A stretch of 64,000 nt of DNA from Chaetoderma sp. LZ-2023a (GCA_034401795.1 CM067367.1:79067079-79131078), one strand, 5' to 3'; positions 11,276 through 22,940 are shown, counted from the first letter of the stretch. The notes: generated from the sequence alone by a model not told the origin. A program made the numbers and translations.

Positions 11276-12479
11276 CAGGTTAATGTGACTCGTTTCTAGA
11301 AAGTTTAAATAAATCATACAAAAATAGCACGAAATTACGAGACCGCCTAAATATTGCGCATAGTTTAATAAACATTATTTAATTCATCAAAATTTGAGAT
11401 AAAATGTCGCCGAGAAAAAAATATAAATTACATGATGCTTCCGCTTATAGCCTCCCTTTGTAGGACGAGTTTAGGTCATTACCGGAGTAACGCGAAGACG
11501 CTATTATTAGTAGCGCGGGAGATACTGCGCAATTCACATACATAGGACGGTAGCTTTGAGTAGGTACTAGTGTAACGGCGTAAACTCGTCCTATAGGGTG
11601 GTTTATAGTTGCTTTCAGAATGTACGATTTACATCTAAGAGTAATGAACAGAACGCACAGTTCAAAATCAAACAATCTGGAATGCTGTTGCTTTATTTTC
11701 TTTAATTTGACATGACAACCGAATCAAAAAGGAAAAATTATTAGACCGTCGGAAATTGCTAACTCTAAAATTAACCAGAATTATGTTCACTGATTGCCTA
11801 ACACTCTGAAACTGCATATACTTGACATTTCACAACAGACTCAGGGTCTGCAGCGAAAGAAAGAAAATTATATGGCGATTCGCCGGAGTAACTAGCTGAA
11901 TTTTCTCAATGACAAAGAAAGGCGTTACCTCGCTATTGTTAGCTTGTTTATTGCAGCGCTTTGTGTTGTGATTCGTAATTATTCGCCACATGCATGGCAC
12001 GGCGGGATATACACACAATGAACACAGGCGTGAATCGATTGTAAGTGTAATCATATAATGCGACGGAAAAGTCCACATTAGGGTGGTAACAATAAAATGA
12101 GATCAAAACTTGGTCACTGGTTCGGCTAAACATGTCAGTAAATCTTCAACTTCTGGAACGTCAAAATGCACAAACCACGGACTCCGTCAGTCACGAAAAC
12201 GAGCCTCTAATTAGTTTAAATTTAAAATCACGGAAACACATTACAATGAAAACTGCATATATGAGTCCCTGAAGAGGGATGTGTTAAATTAATAGGTGTG
12301 TGCATATGTGGGGATGTATACTGTCTAGTTCTCGTTCATCCTCTGAATCCATTCTCAATGAGTTTCGCTGATTTATAATTTAAATGTTCACATTTTAAAT
12401 ATTTTATTCCTGCCGCTTCTTCACTTCTTGTTACTTGTTGTGTAGATTCCGCCTCGCTAGCGCTTCTAGGTCAACCCCG
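11276..12479. other. no gene recognised
   Basis: AT-rich DNA with scattered short frames on the minus strand (11445-12133) that lack recognisable motifs. Confidence 0.45.
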
Positions 12480-12625
12480 AGCGGATACTTGATAGTTACA
12501 TAGTCTTCTTCTGCTGTGTAGGCTAAACAGCCTGTAGCTGTTCTTCTTCTTTTTCACAAGAATTTTGAACTTGTTGAACATGCTGATGTGTTTGATCGGA
12601 AACTGAGTCACATATGTGCTGCTGT
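12480..12625 (-). mobile_element. solo 3' end of a CR1-like LINE
   Basis: TACATAGTCTTCTTCTGCTGTGT, then GGCTAAACAGCCTGTAGC and TTTGATCGGAAACTGAGTCA, match in order 33781-33912, which lies just beyond the end of the LINE copy at 33780-35033. It is therefore the tail of a strongly 5'-truncated insertion on the minus strand. Confidence 0.65.
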
Positions 12626-12634
12626 CGGTTCTGG

Positions 12635-12800
12635 GATGGTTCATACGAGGGACGATTCGCCCCGGGACGATTCGTCCAGGTTGGTTCGTACCATTTTTTT
12701 CTCATATGGGTTGATTCATTCCTTTTTCATGTGAGGGTTCATCCCATGAGCGTTTCGTACTAGGGGTGTTTCGTTCCGGAACGATTCGTCCTATTTATAG
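12635..12800. repeat. array of GGGACGATTCG-like short motifs
   Basis: GGACGATTCGCCCCGGGACG, GATTCGTCCAGGTTGGTTCG and GGAACGATTCGTCC repeat at irregular 15-25 base steps. A related array (GGGATGAACCGTCCC, GGACGAATCGTCC) occurs at 14680-14850. Both lie beside CR1-like LINE 3' material. Confidence 0.6.
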
Positions 12801-13065
12801 TCTCGTAATCATATCCAACTTATTTATTGATTGATCACATATAAAATCAATTTCCTTTCATTGTTCTTGTACAGACTGTAAAGACGTGATGATTAAGTAT
12901 ATGATCAAGAAAATATAGGCAAATATTTTGAAGATCGCCGTGAAAATGAGACGCCAACACATGGCTAAACAGCTCGCAGCCTTGTACACATTAAAGTCTA
13001 TAATATGCATATTTGCAGCCTAAAGTCGAGCATATGCCTGTATACCCATCTGCACTTATGCCTAG

Positions 13066-13109
13066 CCCCCCCCCCCCCATACACACACACTCACGCACGT
13101 ACGCACGTA

Positions 13110-13157
<48 letters not shown>

Positions 13158-13210
13158 CACCACCAACACCCCCACCACCACCACCACCACCACCACCATC
13201 ACCCACCCGC
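13066..13210. repeat. compound microsatellite: C run, (ACGC)n, (CAC)n
   Basis: A run of C is followed by CACGCACGTACGCACGC-type tetramers (13081-13158) and then CCACCACCA trinucleotides (to about 13207). Open frames of Arg-Thr-His or Cys-Val-Arg on either strand are artefacts of this array. Confidence 0.95.
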
Positions 13211-13410
13211 CATAACTGTAACCAATTAGTCACAAGGGAGTAATGTCCAGAGCAACACATGCGTAAGCGGTCAATACATAATCAATACACGGTAGGGCAA
13301 GACAGGTATACACCCTTTGTGGTGTTGTATAATTAATTGTTTGTTTGTTGGTTAGACTCACTCACTCCTTATTTTTATTCTTTAATTCATTCAATAATGT
13401 TTGTTTAATC

Positions 13411-13745
13411 ATTAACCCATTCATCCTATAAATAAGTTACATTTCAGACGGATCGTAAAACATTACAACTGCCATTGCGATGATAGGCTGATGTTTGCTT
13501 AATCATTTACCAATTAACACTTTGAATGAGGATTTAATATGAAGATTTATTAATGCCATGAAACAATTTAAAACAATTAAACACATCTAGAATGTTAAAT
13601 ATTTTTAAAACGTATTTAATGGGAAGCCATTGCAACCATTGGCAACAACAGCTTCTAATCAAATTAGATGCAAAATATTCAACAAAATATTTGTCAAATT
13701 GAAAACTGTTTTTTTGTATTTCAGTATTTCGGATTCAAAGGGTTA
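13411..13745. repeat. M1 MITE with TTAACCC outer ends
   Basis: Core palindrome at 13593-13683 (GTTAAATATTTTTAAAACG ... GCAAAATATTCAAC). Outer ends ATTAACCCATTCATCC at about 13411 and GGATTCAAAGGGTTAA at about 13730 are inverted copies, suggesting that M1 is the middle of a roughly 335-bp element with TTAACCC ends. Confidence 0.65.
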
Positions 13746-14123
13746 AGGGAGCTTTAATTTCTGTAGAAAAACAATTGATATATTTCCTGGGTTTCTAAAC
13801 ACAACAAGCTTACTATAAATTGAAACAATTAAAATATTAGAATAACACCCTCTGCCCAAAACATCTATATAACCCAAATGAAAAAATAAAATGTGAATAA
13901 AGTGCTTTACATCATAATTCTTGCAGCTGAAGAATGAAGTTTCATTAATTAATTTAAAAATAGAATACGTTTGTAAAATTGGATAGTGCCAGAGAGACAA
14001 ATTTTAAGTGTTAGGCATAGATTAGCAATGAAGTTTTGGTGTCTAGTTTGCAGTAGCGAAGTAAGAGCTACGCAACAAGCAGTGCAATGTGATAGGCCAA
14101 GAACGGCTCCTGTAGTGGTCTTG

Positions 14124-14247
14124 AGAAATGTCCATTTACAGAACAAGGAAAATATTTTTTTGACAATTTACCACTGTAATGACTGGCTCGATAACCGAAC
14201 CAGTCATTCCAGTTGTAAATTTTCAAAATGTCTTCTCCTGGACCATT
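14124..14247. repeat. palindromic MITE, family M2
   Basis: AAATGTCCATTTACAGAACAAGG, then TTACCACTGTAATGACTGGC, CGATAACCGAACCAGTCATT and CTTCTCCTGGACCATTGACG: both M2 arms around the conserved centre. Confidence 0.8.
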
Positions 14248-14509
14248 GACGCTTAAAATTTATAAAACCCATACAATGAAGAGACCCGATCTGTCACTCA
14301 AGTATATAACATCATAAACAATTACGGCACTAGTTTACTGATACCACAATCATATTGACATATAGTCCCATCACGAAAATGAAAAAGTCCGTCACTAGTG
14401 TACGAATTGGAGGTCTTTGATGAATTTATGACTTAATCAGCATTCTGTTGAATATATCTAGTCCCTGCAATCTCTGAATCCCATTTCCAGAAAACTATAC
14501 AGGTAAGAT

Positions 14510-14574
14510 GTTGAATATTTTGAAACCAATTTGACAGCAACAGCGCCCAGTCAAATTATGTTCAAAATATTCAG
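14510..14574. repeat. palindromic MITE, family M1
   Basis: GTTGAATATTTTGAAACCAA on the left mirrors TATGTTCAAAATATTCAGCA on the right; the central spacer is shortened. Confidence 0.75.
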
Positions 14575-14689
14575 CAGCATGTCTATTAAATAGTACAGAC
14601 ACTGTCTAGTTGATTAAGCCTTGCAGACGGGCTAAATCGAGGTGAACCAGGAAATGCCCCATACACATAGTGTATATATAGTAACTGGG

Positions 14690-15060
14690 ATGAACTGTCC
14701 CTCTATATAGGGATGAACCGTCCCACTAATGGCACGAATCGACCCATTTAGAAAGTGGGATGAACCGACCCGGACAAATCATCCCGGGAAGAATCGCCCC
14801 TGGCACAAAACATCTCGGGGACGAATCGTCCTAGGTACAAAACATCCTGATACCCTGCTGTCATAGTACTTGTCATATAGTCTTCCATTGAAAGCATTGA
14901 GAGTTGGAGCAGATGCAATATTCTTTGGTAGGTTGTTACAGTAGTTTACTACTCTTATGCTGAAGAAGTGCTTATGCATGTTGCTGCTAAGCCACTGTTT
15001 GTGAAGCTTGAAACTGTTTCCTCTTGTACGCTCGCCCCCATCTATTGGTAGGCGTTGCAT
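14690..15060 (-). mobile_element. 5'-truncated CR1-like LINE, C-terminal end
   Basis: Minus-strand frame 15060-14779 reads ...GERTRGNSFKLHKQW..., HKHFFSIRVVNYCNNLPK and LNAFNGRLYDKYYD, the conserved C-terminal tail of CR1/L2-type reverse transcriptase proteins. The same tail occurs in the LINE copy at 35034-35420. Past the tail the frame runs into the GGGACGAATCG-type motif array (14850-14680). Only the last ~90 residues remain, so this is a dead copy. Confidence 0.8.
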
Positions 15061-15276
15061 GAGAAAAGATTAGAGGTCTACAAGAAAAACCTATTGAAGC
15101 AATTATTTTCATTTCATACATCTAACCCAGACCCAGCCATCTACCGGTTAACAAGCACACTGCCAGTCAAAGCACAGATTAATACTACGGTCATGGGCTT
15201 CTTCAATAACAGCTGTATCCAACATGAAATTAGTATAGAGAAACAGCTTGCCAGACGACAATACATACATACATAG
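15055..15276 (+). pseudogene. LINE reverse-transcriptase C-terminal fragment
   Basis: The plus-strand frame reads VYKKNLLKQLFSFHTSNPDP, AIYRLTSTLPVKAQINTTVM and IEKQLARRQ. From memory this is the thumb/C-terminal region of a jockey-superfamily LINE in which an 'LLKQ-L-P ... AVY-L-G-LPVEA ... EKQLA-RQ' pattern is typical. The minus-strand LINE at 24117-24374 shows the homologous section (VQALPDSECASVAVYCLLRA, EPVEATIDKKILSLS), so both derive from related elements. The frame opens in the preceding element and ends in a CATA microsatellite; it is a 5'- and 3'-truncated relic. Confidence 0.65.
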
Positions 15277-15335
15277 ATACATACATAGAGTTTAGTGTTG
15301 TGTAGGCTAGTTAGCGTGTGACAGGTAGCAGTTCA

Positions 15336-15475
15336 GCATAGTCAAGTTCAAGTTCAATATTATTTATTTCCTGATTTATGTACATGTAAACAGATACTAC
15401 AGGCAGTCCATTCAAGGCAATGCCTGTAAAGTGATGGACCCCTTACAATTATACATCACCCTACATTACATTACT
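15336..15475 (-). mobile_element. solo LINE 3' end with stem-loop
   Basis: Begins on the plus strand with AGTCAAGTTCAAGTTCAATA (the tail repeat) then TTATTTATTTC, and contains the stem GTCCATT (15406-15412) pairing with GATGGAC (15433-15439) around GGC-AAT-GCC. The same architecture occurs at 24526-24562 and 30238-30271. It is a very short 5'-truncated insertion on the minus strand. Confidence 0.7.
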
Positions 15476-16009
15476 ATCTTTTTGCAGATGATGGTGTAGC
15501 ACGGATAGACCGGACAGGTACGGACCGTCCCAGCCAGGTTGGGTATGGGACAACCGCTCCGGGTGCGTTCAAAGCACGCACGCACCCCCCACCCCCGCCC
15601 GAGTAGGATAGTATGCATGTATAAAGTGCTATAAGAGAGGTTTCGCTAAAACGGCTAAGACCGTAGGAATGCATAGCGTGCATGTACACACGTCAGAGCT
15701 TCCCTGGCAACACGTGTCAGTATTGGGAGAGAGTGCATGCTTATAGTGTACCGAGGTGGTACTGGTGATTTCTTCAAATCACATTATTCTCTTCGTTCTT
15801 TGGTATCAAACAGGGTCGGAATGAGATGAGGATAACACCACTTTTTACCTTTTTAAAATCGGACCAGAAATGGCCGAGTTATCAATAAAAGGCTCGTTTA
15901 AATTATCTTCAAAATATTGCTTTGACATCGTAATCGCCTTTATGTATTAAATGACTGGGGAATGCGCTGTTCATGTGATAGACACGTCACCATTTCTAGT
16001 TGCACGCTG

Positions 16010-16076
16010 ATTGGCTACTGCGCGCCCTCTGATTGGCTGGGGCGTCCTGCCTCTGATGTCATGGGTAGTATAAAAG
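16010..16076 (+). promoter_or_regulatory. promoter-like block: two inverted CCAAT boxes and TATA box
   Basis: ATTGG (inverted CCAAT) stands at 16010-16014 and again at 16032-16036, and TATAAAAG at 16069-16076. Spacing of roughly 33 bp from the second CCAAT to the TATA box is typical of a Pol II core promoter. No host reading frame follows. The next coding-like material is the gypsy relic from 17866, so an LTR promoter is the most likely reading, but no second LTR copy was found to prove it. Confidence 0.5.
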
Positions 16077-18673
16077 GAGCCAGAAATCGAAAATCGAGAG
16101 CACTTCGGTGTAGTAGCTGACACAGTCAGCAAGACAGCTGGACCAGCGCAGTGTTAAATGTGGGAGAACTGCTGACTGACATGTGGTAGCTGCACCACAG
16201 CAGTGCCATTCGGAATTGAGATCTACTGCACCGGTGAGAAGTCTTAGACATCCGCGATACCAATTTTGGAAGCTTCCGGACGACCATCTGGGGCAAAATA
16301 AATTAATATAATAACTCCCATTTCCGGAACTTTCACAGAGGAGTTTTCTACGGATTGACCTTGCGGGCCTGATGTAATACAACAGGATGTAGAGCTGAGA
16401 TGATTCTTAGTGGATAACTCACCGGATCTTCCGGACCATGCTGAAATGTGGTATGAAACTTCACGTGTGTTAATTAACTTTTAGACCACTGTCTGGTGGG
16501 ACTCTACTCAGTGCATCACAAGAGCTATGCGTCATATCCCGCACCGTGTACCCAGTTTAATGTGCATGCATATTTAATTACAACTATAGCCCTCCATGTT
16601 AATGGGCAACTTTCAAACTACCGTCGCTGGACATAAACTTTATAACAAACTGTGTAAATTATGTATCGGTTATTCTGATTGTCTAATGGACATCTTTCTC
16701 TACCTGTTTTTCTTCACCATCTTGAGAATGATCCGCATCAACAGTCTGCTTGCGGAAAGCTTCCCTGCATTCAGAATCGTGCCATCTTGCGCTACACAAC
16801 TGTAGCATTCCAATTTCCATGATTTATGGACTCTTACTGTACCGATGACCAATAGGTACTAAAGTAACTATACTATTGTAAAAGGCACTGATGACTAATA
16901 GGTACCTACCCGGTCTTTCCGACTGCATTTTTATGCTTTCTGTTTCTTATTGTATATATTATCCTTATTTCCGTGTGCTTACAACTAACAAGCACCGTAA
17001 GGTCTTTTGACCATATATACTGTCAGCATTGTATTAGTTAGCTATGTATATGGCAAGTAGCCATCCTAGTTATTATGTTTTGTTTATATGAAAACTTTAG
17101 GACGCCGTATGCTAGGTAATACTATGCAACAACATTATATCCGCAACATTATATCCGCATCACTATATTCCTCCAGCATCAATTTTACACTGAGGTCACT
17201 GATCATGCTCACCATGCTCGAGGCTGACATGTGACCAACTAAACCTGGCTATTCTAACTCGATAGGATAGGTTTAAAGTAGTTAGGGAAAATCTCTCTGT
17301 AAGAGACACATTGTGTACGCATCTTTTCCAGCTGTAGTGGATATGTAACACCACACACTGGCTAGATTGTGTAAAATTGACCAATTACCCTAGGGCCTCT
17401 TATTAATATCAAGTGATTGTCTCTTTCTGCGCTCCTCCAGCCGTCTGGCTTAATAATTGTCTGGACTCCCAATCGACACTTTGGCAGGATCCGACTCCTG
17501 GAAACTATTGTGGTTATCGAGCGGTGATAACTAAAGTGTCGATATACATACACCTCTCTCTCTGCATCTTCGGATACCAGTTAGTTTAGATTCCCCCGCC
17601 AATGTAGGAAGCACTGCGAAAAGAAATTATATATTATGTAACACCGGCCTGCAGTGTATCTCTGGCCATTCTGGAACATAATCCTAATGACAGGTGAAAC
17701 GATAATTCCGCGACCCACGTGTGACGGACGAGACTCAGATCTCCATGCAACTCGCTGTAGTGTCTGGGTGAGGTCTCAGAACCCACCACGCCCTCACGGG
17801 AAAGTCACTAAGAACTTGCGTTTACGATCTGGATAAACACTTCCGGAGTTAGCTAGTCGTAATAGATGACTAGTTACCCATGCCTACACCATCACGAAGG
17901 CATGACACTCTTACATGTAGACACTTTCTTTGATGCATTGAGTGGTGAACCCGCCCTTAAAGACAAGTTATTGGAGCGGGAGAAAAATAACCACCGACAA
18001 CTACACCCCATATATATATATAAAGTAAATGATGTGAACCTCGCCACCAACACCGACAAAACTACTGCATCTGCAACTACACAAGCATCAGACCCGCAAA
18101 CACAATCGGAGCACCCCACCGGTCAGAATCATGCATCTAAAGGAAGAGGGCGTGGCCAATCCCATTACGGGGGGGGGGGGGGGGCACAACAATGCCCCAG
18201 GATGCGGGCACCAGCACAACAATAACAATAGACAGAATATGCATGACAGGTTAGAAAAGATCACGAAACAGATCTCCGCACACACAAATTTGGTCACCAC
18301 ACTCAGCACCATTGTCGCAACACAGTCGTCAACACGCCCAACAACGAATATGACTTCTACCCAGCCACTTAACACATGGTTTGTATGTGGTCAGCCAGGC
18401 CACTGGAAGGAGCGATGTCCTAATTGCCCTCCATCAACAACATCTACCGCTGACCGACATACACCATAGCCTGAGACACCTTTAAACTAGCAAGGGCACC
18501 GATTACAGAGCCACTTCGGTGCCCACTCTCACAACAACGTCAGGTGACTTAGACAACAGTTCATCCTCACACGACAGTATGCACACACATGCACGCATGC
18601 ACGCATGTACGCACGCACAGATGCACGCACGCAAACAGACTGACTATATACTGCACCAAAAACAATCCCCCAG

Positions 18674-19231
18674 GTGGTATCATTGGAAACTCTTCCACAG
18701 GCGCACCGTAACGTAATATATAAGTGTGCTTGTCTGTTTAGTGGCGTTTCCACCAGTGCCACTGTTGACATTGGCGCTTCCATCACCGTTTTCAACAAGC
18801 GCTTATATGAGAGCATCCCACCTCATAGGAAGCCACCCCTTAGGCCTAGAAACATCTTTTTGCAAACAGCTATGGGAGCCGATGTTCCCATGGCTGGTAC
18901 AGTAAACCTCGTAATACAGTTAGAGGAAATGCAATTCATACAGCGAGTTGTCATTGCCTCTATTCAAAACGATGCCATACTTGGTTCTGATTTCCTCAGT
19001 GCCAGCGAAGCCATCATACATTGCATACAGCAGGAATTAAACATACACGGTCGACATATACCCATTGGACTGGAATCATCACTGTACGACAACTGTGCAG
19101 TGATTTTGGCATCTACAGCCACAGTTGAGCCGGGACAAGAGAAACTCTTATGGGCCATCCCACCACAGTTAGGAAACAACACACATATAGCTATGCTGGA
19201 ACCCGACCCTGGGTATATAATCGCCTTATGA
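18674..19231 (+). mobile_element. gypsy part: retropepsin-like region
   Basis: The open stretch has VSTSATVDIGASITVFNKRL, followed by AVLGSDFL-like NDAILGSDFLSASEAIIHC. A D-x-G-A-S site plus a downstream I-L-G-x-D-F-L is the layout of LTR-element aspartic proteases. Part of the fossil at 17866-19978. Confidence 0.7.
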
Positions 19232-19624
19232 TGCGCCAGTCCCCGAATGATCATGGACACCACCAATAAGGATTATATATCGTTCCGGGTGTTCAATGGC
19301 ACAATGGACCCAATAACTCTCAAACCGGGAGTTCGTTTTGGCCATCTGGTGGATGTGATATCACTGCCGACACCCCCTACTACACTATACCAGCAACAAC
19401 ATCTGATGATTTGCCGGAACACTTACATGACATATATCCGCATGTCACAGTTGGATTGATGCAATCCCATAAACGTGGCATACGGAAAATCCTATTCAAA
19501 TATCGCGATAGTTTCTCGGCTGGAGATATGGACCTAGGAGAAGCTCATCTCATGCGACGGACTGATCTTTGCGGTTTTGTATAGACTACCGCTGCCTTAA
19601 TGATCTTAGCGTGCTTTAGATTCC

Positions 19625-19978
19625 TTGTCCAGAGCCAAGTGGATTTGTACCCTTGATTTGGCTAGTAGATACTTGCAGGTAGTCATGGATGAGGCTGACA
19701 GGGAGAAGACCGCGTTTGTGTGTAGAGACTGTCTGTTTCAGTTCCGCAAGATGCCCTATGGATTGTGCAATGCTCCTGGAACGTACAAGCGTCTCATTGC
19801 ACAGGTATTAACTGCCCTGCAATGGGAGATCTGTCTCTGTTACATCGACAACGTAATCTTCTTTGGCGCCTCGTTTAAGCAGACTTTGTCCAACCTGGAC
19901 AAAGTTCTAATGCCCTTTCACACACCGAATCTGAAGCTCAAGCCTAAAAAGAGTCATCTTTTTAGACAGATCATCTAG
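19625..19978 (+). mobile_element. gypsy part: reverse transcriptase segment
   Basis: Shows the RT palm pattern KWICTLDLASRYLQVVMDE, then RKMPYGLCNAPGTYKRLI and CYIDNVIFFG, and SHLFR near the end. This covers only the central part of an RT domain. Part of the gypsy fossil. Confidence 0.8.
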
Positions 19979-20985
19979 TTCCTGGGAGACGTAATATGCG
20001 GCAATGGAGTGGCTACTACGAATGAAGCAGTAAGCCTCGTGTATGCGTATTCTACAAGCAAAACGTGAATTGTCTACCTATATCCTATATTTTCTTATGA
20101 CAATGCATAGAATAGGGCTATGAAACTGGCGTAGGTGTGTACAACATCACGTAAAATTGTGGAAATCACCTGGTCTTTAAAATAAGCGGCCAGCGTACAG
20201 TAAACCTGGCAAACTTCGCCACTCAGGGTTAATTTCTCCACCTACACAGTAGATGATTGGGTGCAGTGCCGTATCTGTGTTAATTGGTAGTGTGGACGGT
20301 GGTATAAATACGATCCGTTTTTTACATGTGACACTTGTGAGGATTAACGCGTGGAGAGGTGATGTGTAACTTTCGAATTTTGGTAGCAAAATCAAACTAT
20401 AACAAGAGGACGTATCAAACTGTTTATTGAGACATAATACTTAATTGTTTTCTGTAATGTTAATTTCCATTTTGTTAACACAGTTTTGAAAAATAAAAAA
20501 CTGGCGATGTTGCAATACACCGTGTTCTTAATTTTGGCATTATTCCCAGTTTTTCCTAAGTGGCGAAATAACCCCAGATCTGTGGTTATTTCACTACCCA
20601 CGAAACATGACACACATCTTTGTCTGTAAACAGCTGATTATTTTCAAACTATTATTTTCTTATTGTGTGGACCTCAAGTGCTCTAAACACCAGTATTCCA
20701 GTCATGTAAAAGAAAACATAACTCGTGTGCACCTGAAAAATGTCCTAAAACCTGGCGAAATTACCCCGTTTTACGGTATTACACTTGTACCATAATAACG
20801 ATGGTAACTGTGGCTAATTGGCCCTGGGGCGAACACCCCTTGATGGGATTGTTTTCCGCTTCCAATCGCGTAAATACTGTTGAATTCTTATATTCTAGAG
20901 GACAAATATCTTCATATGATTCAACGTCAAGTGTCACCAAGACGTTGATACATGAGAACACGCTAAAACATGCGAGTAGGAGAAG
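19979..20985. other. no gene recognised
   Basis: Between the gypsy relic and the next LINE fragment. Short frames on both strands show no motif. Confidence 0.45.
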
Positions 20986-20993
20986 AAAAATAT

Positions 20994-21393
20994 GTAGTGT
21001 AACATTCACAAACTCCAAAGGCAGCTCTAGACAAACTCGATGCCTGCCAACGCAAACACTTATGCACCATCACTGGACATCGATGGCCAGACAGCATAAT
21101 TTCCATCGATGCATTACACGAGATGTGTAATACGTCGCCGCTGTCTGTAAAAGTCGCCCAGCAAAGATGGTCCATGTTTGGCCATGTGCTAAGGATGCCA
21201 GAAGAGACATCAGCGCAGAGAGCCTTGGAAATCGCCCTACTCGGAGCCAGCAAATACAAAGCCAGGAGAGGACGGCATTGCATAATCTGCTAAGTGTGCT
21301 ACGAGGTGATCAAGAAAGCAGGACTCGGTACACTCAAGTCAAGAATGGACCTGAGGAAGCTAAGGATTTCAGCTGAGGACGGTGGGCAAAAGT
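20994..21393 (+). pseudogene. LINE reverse-transcriptase C-terminal fragment
   Basis: Reading from GCT at 21024 gives ALDKLDACQRKHLCTITGHR, then WPDSIISIDALHEMCNTSPL and RWSMFGHVLRMPEETSAQRA. This is the familiar 'LDAFQRRHLR-I-G-RWPD ... RWRLFGHVLRM' stretch at the C-terminal side of many invertebrate LINE RTs. One in-frame TAA occurs at about 21291. The same frame then continues with IKKAGLGTLKSRMDLRKLR until a stop near 21390. No endonuclease or RT core precedes it, so it is a 5'-truncated relic on the plus strand. Confidence 0.75.
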
Positions 21394-21733
21394 GAAGAAG
21401 GAATGATTGCAGCTGTAGGATGTTTCTACTACTGCATCCGCAGAATACAGTAATCATCATTCACAAACTCGTCACTGTCACGAGAGATTTGTTTATGTGT
21501 TGTGACATACTTTGCAATGGCGGAAGTCCTTCTTCTTATTGAATGGCTATTCCACCATTTCACGAGGCACAACCTCAACATTTTAAATAAAACTCATCCA
21601 CGTTGCATAGTTCTTATGCACAAATCAATTTCAATGATAGGGTGCTCAACATGGAAAATCATTTCATATTCCATTAGATTGTATAAAAATACACTAAATA
21701 CTCCTGGAATATTGTAAGATTTTTCATTTAAGA

Positions 21734-22940
21734 CTACTTGGTGTGACATAGTACCTTTAATGGGAGTGCTAAGGTACTACTTAGTTCTTTTAATACTCGA
21801 GGATGAATGCCATCTGGCCCCGGAGATATTGATATGCTTAATTTCTGCAATTTTTTTTGGACAATGTCAGTGTTTATCTGTATCATATTTTGTTGTGGGA
21901 CAGCCATGGCCTCAATTTTTGGAAGCTTACTAGGAGGCTCACTAGTAAAACCAGATGAAAAGTCAGTTAGTGCTGAAGAAGTGACCGAGATGGTCACGAA
22001 AGCTACACTCAAACAATTTCTACATCCCTGAGAGGTAACTAATTTTTCCTTATTATAGATGAAAAGAAGTTTGCTAGGACGTCTGCCTTTGCCCTCTCTG
22101 AAGCTGTGTGATTGTTCTTGTTATTGCCAATGTAGAGTTCAGGTATTTACCACTTAATTTTTGTTTTAGTCTGAACATAGGCCTAGAAATTCATTGGATT
22201 AGTTTTAATTTTGTCTGAAATTGTCTGCTCGTGTATTTTTGTTATCTTTCTAGTCTCTTGTCTGATTTGGTTTCTCAGTCTATTATATTCAAGTTTTACT
22301 TCGCCCATAGTCTTCGTTTTTGTCTTATTTTAGCAAAAACTTTCTGATTGAAAGGACGCTTATGTTTCCTGACTCTTTTACATTGTTGTTTAATCTTAAT
22401 TTTTGGTATACAATTTTGGATAGCTATACACAATTTACTAGTAATGGTCTCCCACTGCATATATACATCCACATTTTTCAATGTTTCATTCCAATCAGTA
22501 TCAAGCTTATGTTTCTTTTTTTAATCAGCCTTCTCATACACATATCTCGATTTAGGTTGTACACAATTTGTCATTTCTGCATGTAAATAAAAAGTGATTA
22601 TTGAATGGTCACATTTCCTCAGTGGTGTGCCTTGCTCAAGTTGATCTATCATGCCCTCTTCATTACTGAACAGTAGATCTAGGCAGGATGAGCTATGTGT
22701 TCCTATGCATCTAGTTGGTTCCTGGATATGCTGGTGTAACAGTCGCTAATGGTCTCGATAAATTCATATTCTGTATCACCTTGGCCACCAATTAACAGTT
22801 GAATTGTCCCTACAATTCATACCAGGAAAATTAAAATCACCCATCATTATAAAACATGAATACTGTAAATTTGTTAAATATTCTAAAAGTAATCTTAGAT
22901 TTTCATTATTTTCTCTTGTTGACTGAGGACTGCAGTCCAG
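21734..22940 (-). mobile_element. truncated CR1-like LINE (endonuclease C-term to RT N-term)
   Basis: Read on the minus strand from about 22935: an endonuclease section with MMGDFNFPGMN, then HQHIQEPTRCIGTHSSSCLD and CDHSIITF, a basic linker (22296-22481: RKHKRPFNQKVFAKIRQKRR), PELYI, and ADVLANFFSS. After the short insert at 21963-22056 it continues as GFTSEPPSKLP and the RT entry SPGPDGIHPRVLKELSS. This is the normal CR1-type order. The 5' third of the endonuclease and the RT from the palm onward are missing, and in-frame stops interrupt it. Confidence 0.82.
21963..22056 (+). mobile_element. 94-bp insert of unknown type with 10-bp target duplication
   Basis: AGATGAAAAG stands at 21953-21962 and again at 22057-22066. 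Removing the insert and one copy restores the LINE reading VLANFFSSGFTSEPP without a shift, so this is a clean insertion. The insert begins TCAGTTAGTGCTGAAGAAGT and ends AATTTTTCCTTATTAT. A second copy lies at 57126-57217 inside a DIRS element. It carries GTGACC...GGTCAC, a 6-bp hairpin, between CTGAAGA and GAAA. No protein is encoded. Confidence 0.85.

Larger units (their letters stand above)
17866..19978 (+). mobile_element. Ty3/gypsy LTR retrotransposon, decayed
   Basis: Parts in order are a gag-like stretch with a zinc-knuckle-like CGQPGHWKERCP near 18390-18420, an aspartic-protease-like region (18674-19231) and a reverse transcriptase segment (19625-19978). The latter has LDLASRYLQV, FQFRKMPYGLCNAPGTY and a YIDNVIFFG catalytic-region counterpart, the pattern of Ty3/gypsy RT. 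The element is broken in many places and lacks recognisable RNase H, integrase and 3' LTR. An old fossil. The upstream promoter-like block at 16010-16076 may belong to its 5' LTR. Confidence 0.8.

Noticed and set aside
12991-13260. Cys-Val-Arg and Arg-Thr-His repeat proteins
   Set aside because: Produced by the (ACGC)n and (CAC)n arrays; open in several frames at once.
21962-22060. The SAEEVTEMV-type reading of the 94-bp unit as a protein-coding DIRS piece
   Set aside because: The copy at 22 kb is a clean insertion in a LINE with a target duplication, and neither copy shows coding continuity with its host.
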